Origin: Terrabacter aerolatus
GTDB lineage: Bacteria > Actinomycetota > Actinomycetes > Actinomycetales > Dermatophilaceae
Assembly (NCBI RefSeq): GCF_007991735.1
Contig: NZ_BJYX01000005.1
Coordinates: forward strand, 162,499-226,498
Length of the DNA stretch: 64,000 bases
Reading direction: 5' to 3'
Under the pieces are notes generated by a model. It had not been told where the DNA came from. It ran no database searches and saw only the letters and a list, made by a program, of their open reading frames with translations. Positions 17,178-25,811 of the stretch are shown here, piece after piece (the stretch's first letter is position 1; every line of letters begins with the position of its first letter). The translations under genes were made by a program, and so were the position numbers.

Positions 17178-18443
17178 TCATGACCGGAGGCCGGTGCCCC
17201 CGAGGCCCCCGTCGCCGGTGGCGTCAGCGCGGGCGCGCAGGTGGCGCGCCTGCGCCGCGTTGTCGGTCAGCCGCGCCGCGTGCGCCCAGGCGGCCCTCGC
17301 CTCGTCCCGTCGTCCGAGCCGGTCGAGCAGCTCCGCCCGCACCACGTGGAACGGGGCGTATGCCGTGAGGTCGAGGCCGTCGAGCAGCCCCAGTGCCACG
17401 TGGGGACCGTCGAGCTCGGCCACGGCGACGGCCCGGTTGAGACGCACGACGTCGGTGGGTCTCAGAAGCAGCAGATGGTCGTAGAGCGCGACGACCTGGG
17501 ACCAGTCGGTGTCGGCGGCGTCGGTGGCGTCGGTGTGCACGGCGTTGACCGCGGCCTGCAGCTGGTAGGGTCCGGGAGCGTTGCGCCGCAGGCACCGGCG
17601 CACGAGCGCCTGCCCCTCCGCGACGAGGTCGGCGTCCCACCGGGACCGGTCCTGGTCCGGGAGCAGCACGAGGTCTCCGACCGCGTCGGTGCGTGCCGGT
17701 CGCCGGGCCTCGGTCAGCAGCATGAGGGCCAGCAGGCCCAGCGCCTCCGGCTCGTCCGGCATGAGCTCGGCGAGCTGCCGGGCCAGCCGGATCGCCTCGG
17801 CCGCGAGGTCGGGGCGGTCGAGACCGTCGCCGGCCGAGGCCGTGTGACCTTCGGTGAAGACGAGGTAGAGCACCGCCAGCACCGACGACAGCCGAGCCGG
17901 GAGGTCCTCGTCGCGGGGCACCCGGTAGGGGATGCCGGCGGTGCGGATCTTGCTCTTGGCCCGCACGATCCGTTGGGCCATCGTCGACTCGGGCACGAGG
18001 TAGGCGTGGGCGATCTCCGCGGTCGTCAGGCCGCCGAGCAGCCGCAGGGTCAGGGCCACCTGGGCCTCGCGGGAGAGCGCCGGGTGGCAGCAGGTGAAGA
18101 CCAGTCGTAGACGTTCGTCCTTCACGGGTCCCTCCTCGTCCGGCTCGTGCGTGCCACGGCCCGGGTCGACCGCCTGCAGCGCGACCGCCGCGGCCTGGCG
18201 CGCCTCACGGGTGGACTCGCGCCGGAGGCGGTCGATGGCCCGGCGGCGAGCGGTCGTGATGATCCACCCGGCCGGGCTGGGCGGCATACCTTCTCGGGGC
18301 CACCGCTCGACGGCCACGGCGAACGCGTCCTGCACGGCGTCCTCGGCGAGGTCGATGTCGCCGAGAGCCCGGATGAGCACGGACACCGCGCGCCCGTGCT
18401 CGGCACGGAAGACGCGCGCGATGTCCGCGCTCGTGACCCTCAT
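17178..18443 (-). CDS. ECF42-type RNA polymerase sigma factor
   Basis: The 421-residue protein has sigma region 2 (DIARVFRAEHGRAVSVLIRALGDIDLAEDAVQDAF), region 4 with LTTAEIAHAYLVPESTMAQR, and a C-terminal extension of about 220 residues with helical repeats. This layout defines the ECF42 group, which has no anti-sigma factor and is controlled through its extension. It lies 17 bases downstream of a DGPF/YCII gene, the standard ECF42 partner, and both read from the same promoter region. What the group senses is not established. Confidence 0.88.
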   Translation of the reverse strand: MRVTSADIARVFRAEHGRAVSVLIRALGDIDLAEDAVQDAFAVAVERWPREGMPPSPAGWIITTARRRAIDRLRRESTREARQAAAVALQAVDPGRGTHEPDEEGPVKDERLRLVFTCCHPALSREAQVALTLRLLGGLTTAEIAHAYLVPESTMAQRIVRAKSKIRTAGIPYRVPRDEDLPARLSSVLAVLYLVFTEGHTASAGDGLDRPDLAAEAIRLARQLAELMPDEPEALGLLALMLLTEARRPARTDAVGDLVLLPDQDRSRWDADLVAEGQALVRRCLRRNAPGPYQLQAAVNAVHTDATDAADTDWSQVVALYDHLLLLRPTDVVRLNRAVAVAELDGPHVALGLLDGLDLTAYAPFHVVRAELLDRLGRRDEARAAWAHAARLTDNAAQARHLRARADATGDGGLGGTGLRS

Positions 18444-18460
18444 CGCCCGACCGTCACGGC

Positions 18461-18841
18461 TCAGTGGTCGGTCGGGACCTGGCCCGGGTCGTCCCGGTCG
18501 ACGAAGGGACGCACCTCGACGGGCAGGCCGGTGGCTCCGGCGATCCGCTCGGCCCAGCCGAGCACGACGTCGTAGTCGTCGGAGCGGACGATGGAGAAGC
18601 CGCCGAGGTGCTCCTTCGCCTCCACGAAGGGGCCGTCGGTGAGCACGGCGTCGGCGACGGCGTCGCGCTTGCGGATCGTCGTGGCGCTGGCCTGGTCACC
18701 CAGACCGCCGGCGAACACCCAGCTGCCCGCCGCGCGGATGTCGTCGTTGACGGCCTCGAGGTCGGCCATGATCCGGCCGAGGTCGGCCTCTCCGGGGGGC
18801 GGCCCGTCGGGCGAGAACAGGGAGATGAGGTAGGTCTTCAC
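18461..18841 (-). CDS. DGPF/YCII-domain protein, ECF42 partner
   Basis: The 126-residue single-domain protein carries the diagnostic LTDGPFVEAKEHLGGF segment after an N-terminal YLISLFSPDG strand. The GTG start (18841) has GGAGGA 8 bases upstream. DGPF proteins accompany ECF42 sigma factors and are their targets; structurally they are related to YCII-like dimeric proteins, and their chemistry is unknown. The sigma gene follows after 17 bases. Confidence 0.85.
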   Translation of the reverse strand: MKTYLISLFSPDGPPPGEADLGRIMADLEAVNDDIRAAGSWVFAGGLGDQASATTIRKRDAVADAVLTDGPFVEAKEHLGGFSIVRSDDYDVVLGWAERIAGATGLPVEVRPFVDRDDPGQVPTDH

Positions 18842-18912
18842 GGTGGTCTCCTCCGTGCCGGTGGTCACCGGCGGTTCGGGGGCGCACCGTCCGTGCGCCC
18901 TTCGCCGTCTAC

Positions 18913-18938
18913 ACGAACGCCGGGACCCCGGATCGACA
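18913..18938 (-). promoter_or_regulatory. Candidate ECF42-type promoter
   Basis: On the minus strand TGTCGA (18938-18933) is followed after 17 bases by CGT (18915-18913). TGTCGA is the -35 sequence reported for ECF42 targets, with a CGA/T-containing -10. It lies about 75 bases upstream of the DGPF gene and supports autoregulation of the operon. The -10 match is weak. Confidence 0.5.
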
Positions 18939-18961
18939 CCTCTCCCGAGACGTCTTCGCCG

Positions 18962-19333
18962 TCATCCTCGTGGCCGCCGCTCGACGAGCCCGACGAGGTT
19001 GCCCTCGGAGTCGACGACGAAGGCCATCCACTCGTCGGTGTCGGCAGGCCCGAGGGTGTCGTCGTCGTGGCCGAAGATGACGTGCGGCTCGCTGCGCACC
19101 TCGACTCCGGCGGCCAGGAGCCGCTCGACGGTCGCATCGAGGTCGTCGACGCCGAGGTAGTGCAGGGCGCTCGGCGCCCCTCGGTCGAGGAGCAGCCGGA
19201 TGCCGCCGAGGTCGAAGAAGACGAGCCCCGGCGGGTCGTAGGACGCGAGCGGTTCCGTGCCGAGCAGGTCACGGTAGAACGCGGTGGCCCGGCCGAGGTC
19301 GTCGGCGTGCTGGGCGATCTGGACGAGTCCCAT
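18962..19333 (-). CDS. VOC/glyoxalase-family protein
   Basis: The 123-residue protein shows the VOC fold pattern: IAQHADDLGRATAFYRDLLG, then PPGLVFFDLGGIRLLL, then ALHYLGVDDLDATVERLLAAG, closing with MAFVVDSEGNLVGLVERR. The His and Glu positions are compatible with metal binding, but the reaction is unknown. The ATG at 19333 is chosen; a GTG three codons upstream is possible. It lies upstream of the DGPF/ECF42 pair on the same strand, though separated by the candidate ECF42 promoter. Confidence 0.7.
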   Translation of the reverse strand: MGLVQIAQHADDLGRATAFYRDLLGTEPLASYDPPGLVFFDLGGIRLLLDRGAPSALHYLGVDDLDATVERLLAAGVEVRSEPHVIFGHDDDTLGPADTDEWMAFVVDSEGNLVGLVERRPRG

Positions 19334-19379
19334 GCCCGGCACGCTAGCCCGGCCTGCGAGGCCCGTCGAGACATCGCGT

Positions 19380-20552
19380 TCACATCCCGGCCGAGCGCAG
19401 GCCCGACTGCCACTCGATGAGGTCGCCGATCTTGGACGAGACCTGGTGTCCGTCGACGAGTCCGTTGGCCTTGCCGCGCGCCGTCTGCAGCGCGCGCAGG
19501 GCCGCGTTGCGGTCGCCGGCGTCGGCTGCCGCCTCGGCGGACGCGAGCCGCTCCTCGATCTGGGCCGCCAGCGTCCGGGTGCGGATCGAGCCGTTGTCGG
19601 ACGCGGCGAGCAGCCCCGAGACCTCGGAGAACGTCACACAGTCGCCGCCGCCACTCACCCTGCCGGCGGTCCACTCGATGCCGCCCTTGAGGTGCTCGAG
19701 GAAGTCCGGGTCGGAGTAGGAGGAGTCGACGTGACCGGCCCCCTCGTACCAGGACCGACCGCCCTCGACGTTCTGGCACCACGAGATCGGGTGGTCGGCG
19801 CCCATCCGGCCCCCGCTGTAGGTCGACTCGTCGAGCGTCAGCAGGACGCGAACGGACCCACGCGGGTTCGACGTGAAGTTGTACCACTCGTTTAACCGGA
19901 CCCACGTCCGCGGCAGGTGCTCGGTCGAGGGGTGCGTCGGGTCCTCGACCCGCATCGTGGCCGTCTGCTGCGCCGGGTGGTTGACGAACCGGGCCCCGCC
20001 GCCCGAGAGCTTGCTGTACCAGGGCACCGTGTGCATGGTGTCGGTCGCCGCGTGCAACCCGACGTAGCCTCCTCCGCCGCGGATGTAGCCCTGGAACGCC
20101 GCGAGCTCCGAGTCGTCGAGCAGCCGGGGCGTCGACGGGTTCAGGCCGTTCGTGTTGTCGACCGGCGAGGCGAAGACGATCGTCGCGTACTTCGACAGGT
20201 TCTCGCTGCTCGTGAAGGGCGTGCTCGTCATGGTCAGGTCGGGCTGGCCCGGTGAGCCGGGTCCCCACCAGCCGCCGGAGCTGTTGGGCGGGTCCCAGAC
20301 GTCGACGGTGAAGCCGCCCTGTCGGCCCAGGTCGATGATGGCGTGCGTCGTCTCGTCGATGTGGGAGTGGCGGAAGCCCAGCGTCTTGCCGACGACGAGC
20401 ACCTGGTACTGGTCGCCCGTGGGGGTCGCGCCGCCGCGTGTCGTGTCGGCGGCGCCGGCAGAGGCTGCGCCGGACCCGAGCACGAGCGCCGCGAGGCCCG
20501 TCAGGGTCCCGAGCAGTCGTCCCGGACCGACACGTCGTCGTGTCGCTGTCAT
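19380..20552 (-). CDS. Secreted ThuA-domain protein with C-terminal helical domain
   Basis: The 390-residue protein has a Sec-type signal peptide (RRRVGPGRLLGTLTGLAALV, cleaved after ASAGA) and a ThuA-like domain, a class I amidotransferase-like fold: QVLVVGKTLGFRHSHI, AFQGYIRGGGGYVGLHAATD, HPISWCQNVEGGRSWYEGAGH and FLEHLKGGIEWTAG. ThuA domains are tied to trehalose and related disaccharide metabolism, without a firm catalytic role. The last 80 residues are helical and resemble the end of the sugar dehydrogenase at 28798-32142 (FIMAH-like). The start has GAGGAG six bases upstream. It closes the Ebo-like island, after a hairpin that separates it from the isomerase gene. Confidence 0.82.
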   Translation of the reverse strand: MTATRRRVGPGRLLGTLTGLAALVLGSGAASAGAADTTRGGATPTGDQYQVLVVGKTLGFRHSHIDETTHAIIDLGRQGGFTVDVWDPPNSSGGWWGPGSPGQPDLTMTSTPFTSSENLSKYATIVFASPVDNTNGLNPSTPRLLDDSELAAFQGYIRGGGGYVGLHAATDTMHTVPWYSKLSGGGARFVNHPAQQTATMRVEDPTHPSTEHLPRTWVRLNEWYNFTSNPRGSVRVLLTLDESTYSGGRMGADHPISWCQNVEGGRSWYEGAGHVDSSYSDPDFLEHLKGGIEWTAGRVSGGGDCVTFSEVSGLLAASDNGSIRTRTLAAQIEERLASAEAAADAGDRNAALRALQTARGKANGLVDGHQVSSKIGDLIEWQSGLRSAGM

Positions 20553-20606
20553 CGTTGTCTCCTCGTGTGAGTTGCCCTGTCGTGCCCCGGCGGGGTCGCC
20601 GAGGCG

Positions 20607-20637
20607 TCCCCTGAGCCGTGGACCACGGCTGAGGGGA
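20607..20637. terminator. Hairpin between the isomerase and ThuA genes
   Basis: TCCCCTGAGCCGTGG and CCACGGCTGAGGGGA form a 15-base stem with one mismatch and almost no loop. It lies downstream of the TIM-barrel isomerase stop (20654) and upstream of the ThuA start, so it probably ends or attenuates the long minus-strand transcript. Confidence 0.55.
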
Positions 20638-20653
20638 GGCTGGTGCGTCCCGG

Positions 20654-21664
20654 TCAGTCCTTGCTGCTGCTGAAGGCGGCGTCGAACGCCGCGTCCGGCT
20701 TGTCGAAGTTCAGGGCCCGAACGAACTCGAGCGCACCCGGGGCGCCGACGAGGCGGTCCATGCCCGCGTCCTCCCACTCGATGCTGATCGGGCCGTCGTA
20801 GCCGATGGCGTTGAGGGTGCGGAAGCAGTCCTCCCACGGCACGTCGCCGTGGCCGGTCGACACGAAGTCCCAGCCCCGGCGCGGGTCGCCCCACGGCAGG
20901 TGCGAGCCGAGACGACCGTTGCGGCCGTTGCCGATCCGCTTGCGGGTGTCCTTGCAGTCGACGTGGTAGATCCGGTCCTTGAAGTCCCAGATGAAGCCGG
21001 CGGGGTCGAGGTCCTGCCACACCATGTGGCTCGGGTCCCAGTTGAGGCCGAACGCCTCGCGGTGCCCGACGGCCTCGAGCGTCGCCACGGTGCTCCAGTA
21101 GTCGTAGGCGATCTCGCTCGGGTGCACCTCGTGGGCGAACCTCACCCCGACCTCGTCGAAGACGTCGAGGATCGGGTTCCAGCGGCGGGCGAAGTCGGCG
21201 TAGCCGGCCCGGATGACGTCGTCGCCCACCGGCGGGAACATCGCGACGTACTTCCAGATCGCGGAGCCCGTGAAGCCGATGACGGTGTCGACGCCGAGCT
21301 TCGCCGCCGCGCGGGCGGTGTCGGCCATCCGCTCGGCCGCGCGCTGGCGCACGCCTTCCGCGTCGCCGTCGCCCCACACGGACGCCGGCAGGATGTCCTG
21401 GTGCCGCTGGTCGATGGGGTCGTCGCAGACGGCCTGCCCGACGAGGTGGTTGGAGATCGCCCAGACCTCGAGCCCGTGCCGCTGGAGGATCTCGCGCCGC
21501 GACTCGATGTAGCCGTCCTCGGTGAGGGCCCGGTCGACCTCGAAGTGGTCGCCCCAACACGCGATCTCGAGACCGTCGTAGCCCCACTCCCCCGCGAGGC
21601 GACACACCTCCTCGAAGGGCAGGTCGGCCCACTGTCCGGTGAAGAGCGTGATCGGTCGTGCCAT
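20654..21664 (-). CDS. Sugar phosphate isomerase/epimerase (xylose isomerase-like TIM barrel)
   Basis: The 336-residue TIM barrel is of the AP-endonuclease-2/IolE type. It opens [20 protein letters not shown] and has the metal and substrate residues spaced as usual: [13 protein letters not shown] (Glu, His), [11 protein letters not shown] (Asp, His), [11 protein letters not shown] (Asp, Lys) and [11 protein letters not shown] (Glu). Such enzymes isomerize or epimerize free or phosphorylated sugars and keto-cyclitols using a divalent metal. It is the last gene of the Ebo-like transcription unit, 41 bases after the EboF-like gene. The substrate is unknown; a role in handling a cyclitol or sugar precursor is inferred from context. 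Confidence 0.82.
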   Translation of the reverse strand: MARPITLFTGQWADLPFEEVCRLAGEWGYDGLEIACWGDHFEVDRALTEDGYIESRREILQRHGLEVWAISNHLVGQAVCDDPIDQRHQDILPASVWGDGDAEGVRQRAAERMADTARAAAKLGVDTVIGFTGSAIWKYVAMFPPVGDDVIRAGYADFARRWNPILDVFDEVGVRFAHEVHPSEIAYDYWSTVATLEAVGHREAFGLNWDPSHMVWQDLDPAGFIWDFKDRIYHVDCKDTRKRIGNGRNGRLGSHLPWGDPRRGWDFVSTGHGDVPWEDCFRTLNAIGYDGPISIEWEDAGMDRLVGAPGALEFVRALNFDKPDAAFDAAFSSSKD

Positions 21665-21705
21665 CGTGGATCTCCTTGCTGCTGTGAGGTGCTGGGGTGT
21701 GCTGT

Positions 21706-23109
21706 TCAGTGGGTCGGGGCAGCGGCGACGGCGATCCCAGCGGCCTCGAGCACGAGGTCGTGGACATCCGCTGCCGCCACCGTCTCACGCCGCAGGCTCG
21801 CGTCGGAGGCGATGACGACGGGGCCGTCCACGGGGTCGGCGGGCAGTCGTCCGTGGCTGCCACGCACCCACCGCGGGTCGAGCGGGACGACCTTCATCGC
21901 ATACCGCAGGCCGAGCTTCTTGCGCACGAGACCGAGCCCGGCGCGCGCCTTCGCCGACCGGTCGGCGGGGTCGAAGAAGAGCTCGGCGGGGTCGTAGCCC
22001 GGCTTGCGGTGGATCTCCACGCCGCGCGCGAAGTCCGGCGCCCGCTCGTCGTCGAGCCAGTAGTAGTACGTGAACCACGCGCGCGGCTCGGCGACGAGGA
22101 CGAGGTCACCACTGCGCTCGTGGTCGAGGCCGAGTTCCGCCTGGGCCGCTCGGTCGAGCACCTGGTCGACGCCGGGCGTCGCCTCGAGCAGGGTACGGAC
22201 CTCGTCGAGCCGATCGGCGTCCCTGACGTAGACGTGCGCGACCTGGTGGTCGGCCACGGCGAAGGCCGTCGACGCCCACGGGTCGAGGTACTCCATCCTC
22301 GCCTGGGTGTGGACCTCGAGCAGGCCGGCCCGCCGCAGCACCCGGTTGACGTCGACGGGCTGGTCGACGGCCGTGATGCCGTACTCGCTGACGACGAGGA
22401 CCCGGACACCGAGCCGCTCGGCGTCGTCGAGCAGTGGCGCCAGGGCGTCGTCGAGCTCGCGGGCGGCGGCCCGCGCCTCGGGCGACTCGGGGCCGAAGCG
22501 CTGCAGGTCGTAGTCGAGGTGCGGCACGTAGGACAGCGTCAGGTCGTGCTCGGGCAGCAGGATCCGGGTGGCCTCGATGATCCAGCGGGACGAGGCGATC
22601 GACGCGGTCGGGCCCCAGTAGTGGAAGAGCGGGAAGTCCCCGAGCCGGTCGACGAGCCGGTCGTGCAGGGCCGCCGGACGGGTGTAGCAGTCGGGCGACT
22701 TGCGGCCGTCGGCGTGGTAGACCGGGCGCGGCGTGACGATCGAGTCGACGTCCATGCCCATGGCGTACCACCAGCAGACGTTCGCGACCCGAGCCCCGGG
22801 GTGCGCCCGGCGCAGGGCGTCCCACACCTTCTCGCCCTCGACGAGCGCGTTGTGCTGCCGCCACAGGAAGACCTCGCCGAGGTCGCGGAAGTACCAGCCG
22901 TTGCCGACGGCTCCGTGCTCGGCGACAGGGCGTCCGGTGAGCATCGTCGACTGCACCGAGCACGTGACGGCCGGCAGCACGGTCTCGAGCGAGGCCTGCC
23001 AGCCGGACCCGGCGAGCCGGGAGAGGCGCGGCATGTCCGCGAGGGCGCGTGGCGTCAGGCCGACGACGTCGAGGAGGAGGACCCTGTCGGGTGCTGTGGG
23101 CTGGTTCAT
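21706..23109 (-). CDS. eboF: EboF-like phosphodiesterase/alkaline-phosphatase-fold protein
   Basis: The 467-residue protein belongs to the type I phosphodiesterase/nucleotide pyrophosphatase superfamily. Metal site residues begin at [10 protein letters not shown]; the nucleophile region is [15 protein letters not shown] with Thr49. [11 protein letters not shown] matches the metal-binding Asp-His stretch of NPP enzymes, but the usual SDHG is SEYG at 241-244. No signal peptide is visible, so it acts in the cytoplasm. In Ebo clusters this member is EboF. It overlaps the EboE-like gene by four bases, showing one operon. The phosphoester it cleaves is unknown; removal of a phosphate or nucleotide group from a prenylated or cyclitol product would fit. 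Confidence 0.82.
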   Translation of the reverse strand: MNQPTAPDRVLLLDVVGLTPRALADMPRLSRLAGSGWQASLETVLPAVTCSVQSTMLTGRPVAEHGAVGNGWYFRDLGEVFLWRQHNALVEGEKVWDALRRAHPGARVANVCWWYAMGMDVDSIVTPRPVYHADGRKSPDCYTRPAALHDRLVDRLGDFPLFHYWGPTASIASSRWIIEATRILLPEHDLTLSYVPHLDYDLQRFGPESPEARAAARELDDALAPLLDDAERLGVRVLVVSEYGITAVDQPVDVNRVLRRAGLLEVHTQARMEYLDPWASTAFAVADHQVAHVYVRDADRLDEVRTLLEATPGVDQVLDRAAQAELGLDHERSGDLVLVAEPRAWFTYYYWLDDERAPDFARGVEIHRKPGYDPAELFFDPADRSAKARAGLGLVRKKLGLRYAMKVVPLDPRWVRGSHGRLPADPVDGPVVIASDASLRRETVAAADVHDLVLEAAGIAVAAAPTH

Positions 23110-24305
23110 GCGGTCTCCTTGAGTCCGAGGTCGATGAGCGTGTCGCGCAGCCAGGCGAGCTCGCCGGCGATGCTGACCGCGAGGGCTGCGTCGTCGCTCG
23201 GGCGCACCGCCTCCGGGACGACCGTCCACGTGTAGGTCTCGACCTCGAGGTGGTCGGTGAGCGCGGCCTCCCCGCCGACGAGCACGTCGAGGGAGTGGCG
23301 AAGGTCGTCGGTCGTCGCCGCGAGAGGCGCCTCTGGCGCGTGGCCGAGCGGCACGTGGAAGTGGACCCGCCAGGGCTGCTCCGTGCCTCCCGGGCACGGG
23401 TCGAGGGGGCGTATGCCGTCGAGGGCGTCCCCGAGGTCGTCACGGGCGCGCAGCTGCCCGCCCTCACCCTGGTGGCCAGGCGAGCGGGTCTGGTGGAGGA
23501 AGCGCTTCTCGTCGAAGGCGGCGAGCGCGTCGCGGGTGGCGTCGTCGCCGGGGTGCTCGACGTGCAGCGCGGCGGAGACCTGCGCCTTGACGATGCGCCG
23601 GCCGGCCGACGTCAGCCGGGGCACGGCGACGGCGGCGTCCTCGAAACCGACGGCGAGGTGGCACAGGTCGAGGCACGTCCCGAGCACGTCCTCGTCCCGG
23701 CCCTCCATCCGTTCGACGAGGTCGGTCGTCGTCTCGATGACGCAGCCGGGCTCGGGCTCGAGCCCGACGCGGATCTCGCGGCCCGTGCGCTCCCGCTGGG
23801 TGTGCAGGTGGTCCGCCAGGCGGTCGAGCTGCTCGGTGGCGAGCACCTGCCGGTCACCGAACCAGGGGTGGCGCCAGCCGAGCGGGAGCGTCGAGATGCT
23901 GCCGCGGGCCGCGTCGTCCGGCAGCAGGCGGGCCAGCACCTCGATGAGGTCCGTCGTGTAGGCCAACCGGGCCGGCTCGGTCCAGTCGGGGTGGTAGACG
24001 CGGTGCTTGACCACCTTGTCCTGGAAGCCACGGTAGGGGAAGCCGTTGAGGGTGACGACCTCGAGGCCGCGGGCGTCGAGGGCTGCGCGGAGCCGGTCGG
24101 TCTCGCGCGGGTCGTCGGCGAGACCGCGGGCCACCGGGGCGCTGAGCCAGAGTCCCAGCCCGAGCAGGTCGGCGCCGAGGTGGTGGCGCACGGGCAGGGC
24201 GAAGCGGTCGAGCTGGCCGATGATCGTCTCGAGGTCCTCACCCGGGTGGACGTTGGTGCAGTACGCGACGTGGACGGTCTGCCCGTCGGCGTGGAGCAGT
24301 CGCAC
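23106..24305 (-). CDS. eboE: EboE-like metabolite traffic protein (xylose isomerase-like TIM barrel)
   Basis: The 399-residue protein has the N-terminal signature VHVAYCTNVHPGEDLETI that marks EboE proteins. A barrel follows with VTLNGFPYRGFQDKVVKHRVYHPDW, the metal-site Glu in GLEPEPGCVIETTTD and Asp/His in CLDLCHLAVGFED, then KAQVSAALHV. EboE homologues occur only in Ebo-type clusters as far as I know and are annotated as metabolite traffic proteins. Their reaction is unknown; the fold predicts metal-dependent isomerization of a sugar-like compound. It overlaps eboF by four bases and follows the EboB-like gene after 3 bases. Confidence 0.85.
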   Translation of the reverse strand: MRLLHADGQTVHVAYCTNVHPGEDLETIIGQLDRFALPVRHHLGADLLGLGLWLSAPVARGLADDPRETDRLRAALDARGLEVVTLNGFPYRGFQDKVVKHRVYHPDWTEPARLAYTTDLIEVLARLLPDDAARGSISTLPLGWRHPWFGDRQVLATEQLDRLADHLHTQRERTGREIRVGLEPEPGCVIETTTDLVERMEGRDEDVLGTCLDLCHLAVGFEDAAVAVPRLTSAGRRIVKAQVSAALHVEHPGDDATRDALAAFDEKRFLHQTRSPGHQGEGGQLRARDDLGDALDGIRPLDPCPGGTEQPWRVHFHVPLGHAPEAPLAATTDDLRHSLDVLVGGEAALTDHLEVETYTWTVVPEAVRPSDDAALAVSIAGELAWLRDTLIDLGLKETA

Positions 24306-24308
24306 GGC

Positions 24309-25196
24309 TCACTCCCTCGCGCCGCGGAGCACGGAGTTGCCCATGAAGGTGGCCCCTGCACCGACCAGCTCGTGGTCCTGGGCGCCCTCGGGCGCTTCGG
24401 TGTCGGGCAGCTCGAGGCGGCCGCTGCGGCCGTAGAACTCGACGGGGTTGCGCCACAGCACGCGGTCGACGTCGTCGGCGGTGTAGCCCGCGGCGAGCAT
24501 CGTCTCGGCGACCCGGCGCGTCTTGAGCGGGTCACTGTTGCCCCAGTCGGCGGCGGAGTTGACGATCATCCGGTCGAGTCCGTAGCGCCGGAGGATCTCG
24601 ACCATGCGTCCCTCGTCCATCTTCGTGTCCGGGTAGACGGAGAAGCCCATCCAGCAGCCGGACTCGGCGACGACACCGACCGTCACCTCGTTGAGGTGGT
24701 CGACGAGGACCGCCGACGGTTCGAGCGCCGACTCGCGCACGACGTCGAGCGTGCGGCGGGTCCCGGCGAGCTTGTCCCGGTGCGGCGTGTGCACGAGCGC
24801 GGGAAGCTCGTGCTCGGCGGCGAGCGCGAGCTGCGCGGCGAAGACGTCGTCCTCCTCCGGCGTCATCGAGTCGTAGCCGAGCTCACCGACGGCGACGACG
24901 CGGTCCTTGGCGAGGTAGCGGGGCAGCACGTCGAGCACCTCGCGGCAGCGGGCATCGTTGGCCTCCTTGGGATTGAGGCCGATCGTCGCGTGGTGCGCGA
25001 TGCCGTACTGCGAGGCCCGGAACGGCTCCCACCCGAGCAGTGCGTCGAAGTAGTCCGTGAACGAGCCGACGCTCGTGCGTGGCTGCCCGAGCCAGAAGGA
25101 GGGCTCGACGACGGCGCGCACACCGGCGGCGTGCATCCGACGGTAGTCGTCGGTGGTGCGGGACGTCATGTGGATGTGGGGGTCGAAGATGCGCAC
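24309..25196 (-). CDS. eboB: EboB-like TatD-family metal hydrolase
   Basis: The 295-residue amidohydrolase-type TIM barrel keeps the TatD metal ligands: HxH in FDPHIHM (H7, H9), Glu in VAVGELGYD, His in ALVHTPH, His in VLVDHLNE and Asp in NSAADWGNSD. TatD proteins are usually nucleases, but the Ebo clade (opening FDPHIHMTSRTTDDY) sits in a small-molecule gene cluster and probably hydrolyses a metabolite. It lies 9 bases after the EboA-like gene and 3 bases before EboE. Confidence 0.85.
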   Translation of the reverse strand: MRIFDPHIHMTSRTTDDYRRMHAAGVRAVVEPSFWLGQPRTSVGSFTDYFDALLGWEPFRASQYGIAHHATIGLNPKEANDARCREVLDVLPRYLAKDRVVAVGELGYDSMTPEEDDVFAAQLALAAEHELPALVHTPHRDKLAGTRRTLDVVRESALEPSAVLVDHLNEVTVGVVAESGCWMGFSVYPDTKMDEGRMVEILRRYGLDRMIVNSAADWGNSDPLKTRRVAETMLAAGYTADDVDRVLWRNPVEFYGRSGRLELPDTEAPEGAQDHELVGAGATFMGNSVLRGARE

Positions 25197-25205
25197 GGCT
25201 GCTCC

Positions 25206-25811
25206 TCAGTGGGCTCGGTGGGGGCGGGTGTGGGGGTCTCGCCCCTCGGTGACGGCGAGGACGGTGCGAGCGTCCGGGGGCACCACCCGTCCGGCGGCCT
25301 CCCGCTCGGCGGCGTAGTCGCGCACCATCCGGGCGAGCTCGTCGTCGGCGCGGTCGGCGAGGCCGGCGACCTGCTCGACCGGGACTCCGGTGAAGAGCAC
25401 CTTGAGCACGGCCTGACGCCACGTGTCGTCGTCGAGGTGGGTGGCGGCATACGGCCCGACGGCTGCTGCGACGAGGCGGGTGTCGTTGGTGCGCAGGGCG
25501 TCTCGCACGATCGGGAGCGCTCCGTCGCCGATCGCGGCAGGACGGTCGAGTGCGTCGAGGGCGGGCAGCGCGAGCAGCACGGCCCGTCGCTCGGCGGCAT
25601 CGCCGTGGTCGTAGAGGCGTCGCACGACACCGATGACGTATGCCGTGTCGCCCGGGACCGCGAGCAGCAGCGCCTCACGCGTCGCGTCGCCGTCGAGACC
25701 CTCGCGGGCTGCGGTGCGCGCGGCGGCGGCGAAGTGCCGGTCGATGCTGCCGGGGTCGGTCCGCACCTGCTCGAGGGCGTCGGCGGTGGTCGTGCTGGTC
25801 GTCGGGCTCAT
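25206..25811 (-). CDS. eboA: EboA-like protein
   Basis: The 201-residue all-helical protein resembles HEAT-type repeats. The segment YAATHLDDDTWRQAVLKVLF, followed by TGVPVEQVAGL, is the conserved C-terminal signature of EboA-domain proteins; LPALDALDRPAAIGDGALPIVRDALRTND matches the middle of the family. No catalytic residues are known, and it may be a scaffold or carrier. The start overlaps the preceding isomerase stop by four bases, coupling it to the operon. Confidence 0.82.
   Translation of the reverse strand: MSPTTSTTTADALEQVRTDPGSIDRHFAAAARTAAREGLDGDATREALLLAVPGDTAYVIGVVRRLYDHGDAAERRAVLLALPALDALDRPAAIGDGALPIVRDALRTNDTRLVAAAVGPYAATHLDDDTWRQAVLKVLFTGVPVEQVAGLADRADDELARMVRDYAAEREAAGRVVPPDARTVLAVTEGRDPHTRPHRAH

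Noticed and set aside
24309..25196. DNA-repair TatD nuclease unrelated to neighbours
   Set aside because: The N-terminal FDPHIHMTSRTTDDY signature and tight spacing with EboA- and EboE-like genes favour the metabolic EboB subgroup.
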